From the NCBI GenBank assembly GCA_026389845.1, contig JAPLHB010000105.1, forward strand, positions 62,001 to 126,000: 64,000 bases of DNA. Reading direction: 5' to 3'. Shown here piece by piece: positions 46,765 to 54,167 of the stretch; the stretch's first letter is position 1; each line of letters opens with the position of its first letter. Under the pieces are notes generated by a model. The model was not told the origin of the DNA. It did no database searches and saw nothing but the letters and a program-made list of their open reading frames with translations. Made by a program: the position numbers and the translations under genes. Source of the stretch: Chloroflexota bacterium (GTDB lineage: Bacteria > Chloroflexota > Anaerolineae > CG2-30-64-16).

Positions 46765-47784
46765 ATGGAAGAGCCTGCCTGGCCTGGCAAGGTGGCAAGG
46801 GCCTGATCATCCTGCTCCTGCTGGTCGCGTCGTGCGTCGCGTTGCCCCCAAGGCCGACACCCTCCCCTCCGACGGCCGCCGTCACGACGACAAATGCGCC
46901 CCAAAGGGGGGCTGCGCTCTTGGCCGAGAAGACCGCCCGGCTGCGCCGGTTGGCGGCGGCCGGCGATGAAGAGGCGCTCGCCGAAGCACTGGACCACAGC
47001 ACAGTTCCCATACCGGCCGGAGAGTTCACCATGGGCAGCGAGACCGGCCGCGACGACGAACGGCCAGTGCATCGCGTCTATCTCGACGCCTACGAGCTAG
47101 ACCGCTACGAAGTGACCAACGCGCAATACCGCCGCTTCCTGCTGGCCGCCGGCGGTCGGTCGCCCGCTTATTGGACCGGAGACGCATATCCACCCGGCCA
47201 GGCCGACTACCCCGTGGTCGGCGTGAGCTGGGACGACGCGGACGCGTATTGCCGGTGGGCGGGCAAGCGGCTGCCGACCGAGGCCGAGTGGGAGAAAGCC
47301 TGTCGCGGCGCGGATGGCCGCGTTCTATCCCTGGGGCAACACGTGGGCGTCGAGCCGGGCCAACGTGGACGCGGTGGGCTGGCGCCCCACCGCTGCGACG
47401 CAAGACGCGGCCGCCGAGACCGTCTGGGATGTCGCCTGACGCCAGTTGGCGCTGCCGCCCCGCTCCGCCGGTCCGACGCTACAGCCGATCGGCTCGCACC
47501 CCGACGGCGTCAGCCCCTACGGCATCCTGGACATGGTGGGCAACGCCTTGGAGTGGGTGACGGACTGGTACAACTGGTCCGACTACTCCAAGCTGCCGGC
47601 GCGCCATCCCCTTGTGGCCGGACCGCCCTGGAACCACTGCCGGCGCGGCTCGTCCTGGTACGATCCAGTGGGCACACCGGCCTGGACGCAGACGCCCAGC
47701 CGCTGTGCTGCGCGCAACTCCAGCCACGAGATGCGCGATCCGCGCGGCGGCTTCCGCTGCGCGCGCCCGGGAAGGATTGAATGA
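46765..47784 (+). pseudogene. SUMF1/formylglycine-generating-enzyme-like lipoprotein gene, broken
   Basis: One frame gives a lipoprotein-like start ('LIILLLLVASCVA'), then 'VPIPAGEFTMGSETGRDDER' and 'LPTEAEWEKACRGADGR'. After base 47322 the family sequence 'FYPWGNTWASSRANVDAVGW' continues in another frame. A TGA at 47437 interrupts this frame, and beyond it 'PYGILDMVGNALEWVTDWYN' and 'DPRGGFRCARP' finish the domain. The lipoprotein frame also lacks a proper start codon; ATG 46765 is in a third frame. Two or three lesions suggest a pseudogene, although one frameshift could be an assembly error. SUMF1 domains oxidise a Cys in sulfatases or serve other roles. Confidence 0.72.
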
Positions 47785-47857
47785 GCGCCGCTGCAAATGT
47801 GAGCATCTCACTCAAACAATCAAATCAGAATCCAGCTCGAACAGGAGAGGAGGTCCT

Positions 47858-49072
47858 ATGAGCACTGAAACAGTTCGCATGACGCAGACGGTACGCGCGC
47901 CCGCTGCGGAGGCTTATCGCGCCTTTACGCGGTCGGGGGTCCTCCGCGAGTGGATGTGCGACGGCGCAGTGGTGGATGCCCGGCTGGGCGGCCGCCTCTA
48001 CGTCTGGTGGCACAGCGGCTACTATGCCGCGGGCGAGTTCACCGCGTTCGATCCCGAACGCCGCGTCGCCTTCACCTGGCAGGGTCGGGGCGAGCCGGGG
48101 GTGACGCAGGTGGAAGTCATTCTCACGCCATCGGGCGACGATGTGGAAGTCACCCTGACGCATGAGGGGTTTGGCGCGGGAGACGCGTGGCACAAGACCC
48201 GCAGCGAAAGCCAGGACGGCTGGACACAGGGCATGGAGAACCTGAAATCGGTCCTGGAAACCGGCCAGGACTTACGCTACATGTTGCGACCCATGCTCGG
48301 CATCTACGTGGATGAATTCAATGCCGACATCGCCTCCCGTCTCGGCGTGCCCGTGGGCGAGGGCACGCGGTTGGGTGGCGTGGTCGAAGGCCTGGGCGCG
48401 GAGCAGGCCGGCCTGCGGCGAGATGACGTGATCGTGTCCCTCGCAGGGCGACCGACCAACGACTACCCGGGCCTCGTGGCGGCATTGGGTTCGCATCGCG
48501 CCGGCGATCGGGTGGACGTGGCATTCTACCGCGGAGGCGAACGCCGCATGACCGAAATGATGCTCTCGCGACGGCTCATCCCCGAGGTGCCGGCAACGCC
48601 GGCTGAACTGGCCGACGCCGTCCGCCAGGCCAATGCGTCCGCCTTGACCGAGCTGGCGCGCGGCCTGGAGGGAGTGGGGGACGACCGGGCCGCCCACCGG
48701 CCTGCGCCGGGCGAGTGGAACGCGCTGGAAGTGCTGGCGCACCTGATCGCCCACGAGCGCGAGCAGCAGACCTGGATCACGGACCTGCTCTGCGATGATG
48801 AGCGCTGGTCGGATCGTTTCGAGAACACTGAGGTCGTGCCGGCCCGCATCGCGGCCAGCGCCCGCGCCTATCCCCGGCTCGCCGATATGGCCGACGCGCT
48901 GCGGCGCAGCCAGGGTGAGACGGCCAACATGCTGGCCGCGCTGCCCGCGGAGTTCGTGGCGCACCGGGGAACGTATTGGCGTCTGGGCCGCTCGATGTTG
49001 GAAGGCGTTCGTCCGCCCAACCACGTCCAGGAGCACACCGCCCAGATCCGGGCGGCCATCTCCGCGCCGTAA
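47858..49072 (+). CDS. SRPBCC-PDZ-DinB triple-domain protein
   Basis: 404 residues. An AHSA1/SRPBCC domain (1-135) opens with 'TVRAPAAEAYRAFTRSGVLR' and contains 'ERRVAFTWQG'. A PDZ domain (about 150-240) includes 'GGVVEGLGAEQAGLRRDDVI'. A DinB/four-helix domain (about 250-400) includes 'RPAPGEWNALEVLAHLIAHE' and ends with a metal-ligand His in 'PPNHVQEHTAQI'. SRPBCC pockets bind hydrophobic ligands, DinB-type proteins are often metal-dependent thiol transferases, and PDZ binds peptide ends. I know of no characterised protein with all three. GAGAGGAGG precedes ATG 47858. No operon partner. Function unknown. Confidence 0.82.
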   Translation: MSTETVRMTQTVRAPAAEAYRAFTRSGVLREWMCDGAVVDARLGGRLYVWWHSGYYAAGEFTAFDPERRVAFTWQGRGEPGVTQVEVILTPSGDDVEVTLTHEGFGAGDAWHKTRSESQDGWTQGMENLKSVLETGQDLRYMLRPMLGIYVDEFNADIASRLGVPVGEGTRLGGVVEGLGAEQAGLRRDDVIVSLAGRPTNDYPGLVAALGSHRAGDRVDVAFYRGGERRMTEMMLSRRLIPEVPATPAELADAVRQANASALTELARGLEGVGDDRAAHRPAPGEWNALEVLAHLIAHEREQQTWITDLLCDDERWSDRFENTEVVPARIAASARAYPRLADMADALRRSQGETANMLAALPAEFVAHRGTYWRLGRSMLEGVRPPNHVQEHTAQIRAAISAP

Positions 49073-49232
49073 CGAGGATGCTGCCCTGGAAATGGGACGC
49101 GGATTACGCGGACGACGCGGAGAACGCAGATAAGCCCTGAACGTGTCCGCGTCGTCCGCAGTCTCCGCGTCCAGCTGCGTTCCGTTTTCATGGGCCGGGG
49201 CGCCGCGCCCGACATGGAAAACTGGGCGGCGA
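49073..49232. repeat. Nonamer repeats and palindrome between convergent genes
   Basis: GACGCGGAT/TACGCGGAC/GACGCGGAG/AACGCAGAT nine-base units (about 49090-49130) face the inverted run TCCGCGTCGTCCGCAGTCTCCGCG (shown in part). Next comes the palindromic repeat at 49185-49221 (TTTTCATGGGCCGG...CCCGACATGGAAAA). It could terminate both convergent transcripts. Confidence 0.55.
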
Positions 49233-50048
49233 TCAGTGCCCCAGCGCCTTCAACATCGGCACGGTGCGGGCCACCCACGTCAGGGCCGGATCTTCGGATG
49301 CCGCCTGAACACGCTGCTCGCCGGCCATGAACCAGAGGAAGTAGCAGGTGTAGCCCGGCGCGCAGTTGTTCGTGTGATAGCCGTTAGGCGCCATCATGAC
49401 GGTGTTGTCCTTGATGATGTAGCCCGCGTCAATCTCGCTGTTGTAGTAGCGCACCATGCCGAACCCGTCGGGCGGGTTCACCTTGAAGAAGTACATCTCC
49501 TCCTGGAAGGCCTCGCGCGGCAGATCGTCCACTTCGTGCTTGTGGGGCGGGTAGGTGGCCCAGTTGCCGGAGGGTACATAGGTCTCACCCGCGACCAAGC
49601 GTCGCGCGGGCAGGTCGGGCTGGCCCGCCACGGTGAGGATCTGCTGGTAGCTGCGGCTGAAGTTCGCCGCGCCCCACACGCCCGATGTCACCCGGTCGGG
49701 CGAGATGACATAAGGCGCGAGCGCCAGGTCGCTGGGTGCGCTGAGCAGTCCCACCTCCAGGTGGCCGCGAGCGGTGATGACAGTGTCTGTGCCGCAGGGC
49801 AGATAGACCGAATACGGCTTGCCCGCAAAGACGTTGGGCCGGCCGCCTACGCCCCGGAACTCGTGACCCGCGGCGGAGAAATCGCCCTTGCCGCCGAAGA
49901 TCACCGCGAGAACTTCACGGTCGCCGGTGGCGGTGGCGTAGCGCTCGCTGTCGTTCAGGGTCAGATAGGCGAAGTCGAGCAGCTTGCAAGGGTTGGTCGG
50001 CAGCCGGTTGAGACCGAGTGCGGTGGAGATCGCGGTGAAGTATGACAC
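49233..50048 (-). CDS. iolB: 5-deoxy-glucuronate isomerase, IolB
   Basis: 271 residues, bicupin. 'EVLAVIFGGKGDFSAAGHEF' near 45, 'PPHKHEVDDLPREAFQEEMY' near 166 (metal ligands His, His, Glu) and 'MMAPNGYHTNNCAPGYTCYF' near 226 (last metal His) are IolB landmarks. It converts 5-deoxy-glucuronate to 5-deoxy-2-keto-gluconate in myo-inositol breakdown. The start is GTG 50048 with AGGAGG seven bases upstream. The other iol genes are not in the window, though dehydrogenases of types used on inositol or sugars follow. Confidence 0.9.
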   Translation of the reverse strand: MSYFTAISTALGLNRLPTNPCKLLDFAYLTLNDSERYATATGDREVLAVIFGGKGDFSAAGHEFRGVGGRPNVFAGKPYSVYLPCGTDTVITARGHLEVGLLSAPSDLALAPYVISPDRVTSGVWGAANFSRSYQQILTVAGQPDLPARRLVAGETYVPSGNWATYPPHKHEVDDLPREAFQEEMYFFKVNPPDGFGMVRYYNSEIDAGYIIKDNTVMMAPNGYHTNNCAPGYTCYFLWFMAGEQRVQAASEDPALTWVARTVPMLKALGH

Positions 50049-50358
50049 GGGATTGCCTCCTTTGGTCTGTTGGGGTATATCGAAAACTGTCCGAGCACGT
50101 CACCCTGAGCGAGTTGGTCCCGTGAATTACGTTGCGGCGCGCCACCAGCGAAGGGTCTCGTCGCGGAATGAGATTCTTGTCCTGAAAATCCTGTGCCCGA
50201 CCTGTGCCATGCGGCACAAACCAGGATTTTCATGCGCCGTGGCGCCGCCCGCGGCATGAGAACTTCGCTAGATGCTCGCCGTCGCGAGAAGTCAGGGGCA
50301 ACCCCGCTCAGAATGACAGATGCCTAAAAGCGCACTTTGCGACCGTACCGTGTATATG
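50049..50358. other. 310-base spacer with two palindromes and repeat pieces
   Basis: Contains CACCCTGAGCGAG and AGCGAAGGGTCTCG pieces as in the MITE-like interior at 35.8 kb, the nested palindrome at 50187-50235 and the TTTTCATG palindrome at 50227-50263, ending in CTCAGAATGACAG. No gene seen. It is probably a composite of small repeat elements. Confidence 0.55.
50187..50235. repeat. Nested palindrome TGAAAATCCTG..GTGCC-ATGC-GGCAC..CAGGATTTTCA
   Basis: Perfect 11-base outer arms and 5-base inner arms, with internal loops. The GAAAATC arm is shared with 28317. Confidence 0.8.
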
Positions 50359-51411
50359 TTACGCGTCCTGCAGGTCCATCACGATCTTGATCGTGCCGGG
50401 GTCTTCCCCGTCCACTTGTGCGAACGCCTGCGTGACATCTCGCAGGGACAGGCGATGGGTCACGAGCAGCTCGGGGTGCAGCAGCCCTTTGCTCATCATC
50501 TGGATGGCGCGCGGAAATTCGCCCAACGTCACCCGCGAAGCGATGATCTGCGCTTCCTTGATGACCAGCGTCTTGAAGTGAACCGCCGAGAGCTGCTCGC
50601 CCAGCCCGGTGGTGACGATGCGGCCGGCCGTGCGGATCATCTTGACCGCCTGGGCCAGCGGCGCCTCGCGGCCTGCGATCTCGTGGAAGTGGCCGATGCA
50701 CTCGATGACGCAGTCCGCGCCGAGGCCGCGAGTCAGCTCCATCGCGCGCTCGACCGGGTCTTCGTACTCGGCGTTGATGACAGCGTCCGCACCGAGCTTG
50801 CGCGCCGTTTCCAGCCGGAAGGGCTGCACGTCGGTGATGATGGTGAGGCCGGGGGTGATGCGGTGGCAGAGCACATCCAGCACGGACAGTCCCAGCTTGC
50901 CCGCGCCCAGGATCACGACCGTCTCGCCGGGCTGAACCCCGCCGCGCCAGAGGATGTGATGGCCCAGGCCATACATCTCCACCATCGGCGCGTACTCCAT
51001 CGGTACATTGTCGGGCAGGGGATAGAGGTGGCTGGCCGGGACGGCCACGTATTGCCCGAAACCGCCGTCCAGGTCCACACCGAGCAGCTTGAGCGTGCGG
51101 CAGGCGTTCAGGTGGCCCGTCAGACACGCCGGGCAATTGTGGCACGAGATGATCGGATCCACCGCCACGCGGTCGTCAAGCTTGAACCCGTGCACCGCCT
51201 TGCCGACTTCGCGAATGATGCCGCCGAACTCGTGGCCCAGGATCGCGGGTGCCTTGACCCGGCTGTGAAACTCCCCACGGTAGATGTGCAGGTCGGTGCC
51301 GCAGATACCGGCGTGACCGGTCTCCACCAGCACCTCATCCGGGCGGATGCGGGGGTCTGGCGCTTCGCCCAAGCGAATGTCGAGGTCGTCGTAGAGGATG
51401 GCTGCCTTCAT
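50359..51411 (-). CDS. Zinc-dependent medium-chain dehydrogenase (MDR)
   Basis: 350 residues. Catalytic zinc site 'GICGTDLHIYRGEF' near 35 and 'GHEFGGIIREVG' near 60. Structural zinc Cys set 'CHNCPACLTGHLNAC' near 93. Nucleotide-binding 'VVILGAGKLGLSVLDVL' near 168. Relatives include sorbitol, threonine and 2-deoxy-scyllo-inosamine dehydrogenases; the substrate is probably a polyol. Start at 51411 with AAAGGA upstream. It lies divergent to the Gfo/Idh/MocA gene and shares an intergenic region with it, so the two may be co-regulated. Confidence 0.87.
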   Translation of the reverse strand: MKAAILYDDLDIRLGEAPDPRIRPDEVLVETGHAGICGTDLHIYRGEFHSRVKAPAILGHEFGGIIREVGKAVHGFKLDDRVAVDPIISCHNCPACLTGHLNACRTLKLLGVDLDGGFGQYVAVPASHLYPLPDNVPMEYAPMVEMYGLGHHILWRGGVQPGETVVILGAGKLGLSVLDVLCHRITPGLTIITDVQPFRLETARKLGADAVINAEYEDPVERAMELTRGLGADCVIECIGHFHEIAGREAPLAQAVKMIRTAGRIVTTGLGEQLSAVHFKTLVIKEAQIIASRVTLGEFPRAIQMMSKGLLHPELLVTHRLSLRDVTQAFAQVDGEDPGTIKIVMDLQDA

Positions 51412-51452
51412 TGGAGCTGTTGTCCTTTCGCTTGCAAGGCTCGGTTCCCATG

Positions 51453-51501
51453 TTGACACTGCGGGACGATCTGTGCTATATCATAGCATGTCGGACGACA
51501 T
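51453..51501 (+). promoter_or_regulatory. Promoter and operator-like palindrome before the Gfo/Idh/MocA gene
   Basis: TTGACA (51453-51458), an 18-base spacer and TATATC (51477-51482), followed by the perfect palindrome ATGTCG-GA-CGACAT (51488-51501). The placement is suitable for repression by a dimeric regulator; the regulator is not in the window. Confidence 0.55.
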
Positions 51502-51520
51502 TGTCGAAAAGGGGGCAGTC

Positions 51521-52498
51521 ATGAAGACCATTCGTTGGGGCATCGTCGGCTGCGGCAATGTGACCGAGGTGAAGAGCGGGCCGGGCTTCCAGAAGGCCAG
51601 AAACTCAGTGCTGGTGGCGGTGATGCGGCGGGACGCGGCGCTGGCCAAGGACTATGCGCGGCGTCACGGCGTGCCGCGCTGGTACGCTGACGCCGATGCG
51701 CTGATCCACGACCCCGAGGTGGACGCGGTCTACATCGCCACGCCGCCGGCCTCGCACCGCGAGTACGTGCTGGCGTGTGCGCGTGCCGGCAAGCCGGTCT
51801 ACGTCGAGAAGCCGATGGCGCTGGATTTCGCAGAGTGCCAGGAGATGATCGCGGCGTGCCAGACAGCCGGTGTGCCGCTTTTCGTGGCCTACTACCGCCG
51901 CGCCCTGCCGCGCTTTCTGAAGGTGAAGGAACTGGTCGAGTCGGGCGCGATCGGCGATGTGCGCTTTGTCCGGGTGTTGCTCCAGAAGGTGGCAACGCCG
52001 GAGGAAGCCGATCCGGCCACGCGACCCTGGCGCCTGGTGCCCGCTGTCTCTGGCGGCGGCCATTTCCTGGACATGGGCAGCCACATGCTGGACCTGCTGG
52101 ACTACATCTTCGGCCCCATCCAGCGGGTGCAGGGTTTCGCGATCAACCAGGGCCGACTCTACGAGGCCGAGGACGCGGTGACCGCGACGTTCGAGTTCGC
52201 GTCGGGCGTCCAGGGCGTGGGGGTCTGGAACTCCGTCACCTTCGGCAATGCCGACCAGATCGAGTTCGTGGGCAGCCAGGGCCAGCTCTCCTTCTCGTGC
52301 TTTGGTGTCGAGCTTATCGTGCTCACCACTCCAGCGGGAGTCACCCATTTGCCCGTGGAAACCCCCGCCCACGTCCAGCAGCCGCTCATCCAGACGGTGG
52401 TGGATGAGCTGAACGGCATCGGCGCGTGCCCCAGCACCGGCGTCAGCGCCGCGCGAACTACGTGGGTGATGGATCAACTGCTCAGGGAGTTCCGTTGA
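51521..52498 (+). CDS. Gfo/Idh/MocA-family oxidoreductase
   Basis: 325 residues. NAD(P) fold 'IRWGIVGCGNVTEVKSGPGF' at the start, 'VDAVYIATPPASHREYVLAC' near 70, active-site 'GKPVYVEKPMALDFAECQEM' near 92 (EKP Lys) and 'SGGGHFLDMGSHMLDLLDYI' near 175 (catalytic Asp/His). These enzymes oxidise or reduce sugars, inositols or biliverdin-like substrates. In this neighbourhood an inositol or sugar substrate fits. ATG 51521 is the first codon of the fold; the track start at 51398 lies in the divergent gene. Confidence 0.87.
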   Translation: MKTIRWGIVGCGNVTEVKSGPGFQKARNSVLVAVMRRDAALAKDYARRHGVPRWYADADALIHDPEVDAVYIATPPASHREYVLACARAGKPVYVEKPMALDFAECQEMIAACQTAGVPLFVAYYRRALPRFLKVKELVESGAIGDVRFVRVLLQKVATPEEADPATRPWRLVPAVSGGGHFLDMGSHMLDLLDYIFGPIQRVQGFAINQGRLYEAEDAVTATFEFASGVQGVGVWNSVTFGNADQIEFVGSQGQLSFSCFGVELIVLTTPAGVTHLPVETPAHVQQPLIQTVVDELNGIGACPSTGVSAARTTWVMDQLLREFR

Positions 52499-52500
52499 TT

Positions 52501-53490
52501 TCACCCCAGTAGCCGCAGGTTGCGACGCAGCCGCGGGAAGTTGTACTTGCGGCCTGGGAACGGCTGGAGGCCTTCTTCCCACACCTCGGTCGCAAAGATG
52601 GCGGTGACGTCCTCGTACTGCCGATCGGTCAGGTCAAGCTCAAACGCAGCGAGGGTGTCTTCGAGCTGGCTCAGCCGGCTCGCGCCGACAATCGGCGCGG
52701 TGACGCCGGCTGAATAGCGCACCCAGGCCAGGGCCAGGGTGGCGGGGGCGACGCCCAGCTCGGCCGCATACCGGTTGAAGCGGGCAATGCTCGCACCATG
52801 CTGCGCCAGCCAGGTGATCGCCGGGCCGCTGGTTTCTCCGCGCGCGGCCGCAGGGAACGCGCCACCCACCTGATACCGCCCGGCCAGCACGCCTTCGGCC
52901 AGCGGCCGGTAGACCGTGATGGCGATCCGCTCGGCCACGGCCTGCGGCAGGATTTCGACCTCGATGCCGCGTTCGAACAGGTTGTAGGCCACCTGGTTGT
53001 TCACCAGGCGGGGCCAGCCGTGCTCGGCGGCGATGGCGTTGCAGTGCGCCAGCAGCCAGGCCGGAAAGTTGGAGCAGCCCACGTAGCGCGTCTTGCCCGC
53101 GGCCACCACCTGGGCCAGCGCGGCCATGATCTCGACGGGGCGCATCCCCGGCAGCGGCCAATGCAGCAGGTAGAGATCCACAGCGTCCGTTTTCAGGCGC
53201 GCCAGGCTCTCGTCAATGCTGGTGAGAATGCTCGCTGAGTCCAGCCCCCGATGCACCTTGGTCGCCAGGAACACCCGATCGCGGCGTCCGCGCAACAGTC
53301 GCCCCAGGATCTCCTCGGTGCCGCCGGCCGCATACATGGCGGCCGTATCAACGAAGGTAACGCCCCGTTCCAGCGCCGCGCTCAGGATGCGATCGGCCTC
53401 GGCCTCGTCGCAGCGGGCGCCGAACATCATGGTGCCCAGGCAGAACTCCGAAACCTGCTCGCCCGTGTTTCCCAATGGAACCAGCTTCAT
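52501..53490 (-). CDS. Aldo/keto reductase
   Basis: 329 residues. 'GVTFVDTAAMYAAGGTEEIL' near 43 (catalytic Asp/Tyr), 'RVFLATKVHRGLDSASIL' near 73 (Lys), 'DAVDLYLLHWPLPG' near 100 (His) and 'PIVGASRLSQLEDTLAAFEL' near 282. Standard NADPH-dependent AKR of the YajO/Tas type, probably acting on a sugar. It is convergent with the Gfo/Idh gene (two-base gap) and follows the broken dehydrogenase on the same strand. Confidence 0.88.
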   Translation of the reverse strand: MKLVPLGNTGEQVSEFCLGTMMFGARCDEAEADRILSAALERGVTFVDTAAMYAAGGTEEILGRLLRGRRDRVFLATKVHRGLDSASILTSIDESLARLKTDAVDLYLLHWPLPGMRPVEIMAALAQVVAAGKTRYVGCSNFPAWLLAHCNAIAAEHGWPRLVNNQVAYNLFERGIEVEILPQAVAERIAITVYRPLAEGVLAGRYQVGGAFPAAARGETSGPAITWLAQHGASIARFNRYAAELGVAPATLALAWVRYSAGVTAPIVGASRLSQLEDTLAAFELDLTDRQYEDVTAIFATEVWEEGLQPFPGRKYNFPRLRRNLRLLG

Positions 53491-53509
53491 TACGACCTCT
53501 CTCCTTGTC

Positions 53510-54022
53510 CTACGCGACCGCCGGCAGTGTCACGCCGATGCGAGCCAGTTGTTCGACAATCTGCGGGTGGATCGGCACCCCTTCGATCAGGTTGCGGTCG
53601 CGGGCCTGCCAGCCGCGTTCGCCGGGCGCGAGGAACGCCTGCCCGCCATCCACACCCGCGCTGACGAGTGACAACAGGTCCTCGACGCGCTCGGCGAAAC
53701 GCTCCGGCTCGATGAACCTGGCGATGTCCACCGCCAGGAAGAACTTGCTGCCTTCCGAGTCCAGCCCCGATGGATCGGCCTGAACCACCTCGTGGCTGAG
53801 CAGGCCGCCCGACAGCACGCCGGTGAAGATCTCCATCATCAGTGCCAGACCCGCGCCCTTGTGATCGCCCATCGGCAACACCAGCCCGGATGCCAAAATG
53901 GCCGCGGGGTCGCTGGTGGGTTGGCCCGCGGCATCGAGGCCCCAGCCGGCCGGCACAGCCTTGCCTTCCCGCAGGTAGGTGCCGATCTTGCCCACCGCCG
54001 CCTGGCTCATGGCGAAGTGTGG
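53510..54022 (-). pseudogene. C-terminal half of a malate/L-lactate (Ldh2-type) dehydrogenase
   Basis: About 170 of the normal 340 residues: 'FAMSQAAVGKIGTYLREGKA', 'GWGLDAAGQPTSDPAAIL', 'LPMGDHKGAGLALMMEIFTG' and C-terminal 'GERGWQARDRNLIEGVPIH'. These match Ldh_2 enzymes (malate, ureidoglycolate, diketogulonate reductases). The upstream half with the catalytic His is replaced at about 54020 by a Yip1-gene fragment in the opposite orientation. It therefore cannot make an active enzyme unless the two halves are expressed from elsewhere. Confidence 0.75.
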
Positions 54023-54092
54023 ACCGGCTATCTGCACCCGGGCCGCGCCTTCGAAGCGCTGAGTGACAAGCCTGCGCCATTGCGGGGATTGT
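54019..54092 (+). pseudogene. Fragment of a Yip1 gene (paralogue of 36619)
   Basis: Plus-strand 'YLHPGRAFEALSDKPAPLRG' matches the N-terminal 'YLHPGRAFEALRDKPAPLWG' of the gene at 36619, then a TGA. About 24 codons remain, joined directly to the broken dehydrogenase gene. Confidence 0.65.
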
Positions 54093-54167
54093 ACTGAGTT
54101 CAGCTTCGAATGGATGAGTTGGATCAGATCAGCTTCTTGTGGATGATGTACCGCTCGGGGTGGGCCA

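Noticed and set aside
50187-50263. tRNA or riboswitch before iolB
   Set aside because: The folding is explained by two adjacent palindromes; no cloverleaf, anticodon arm or known aptamer features.
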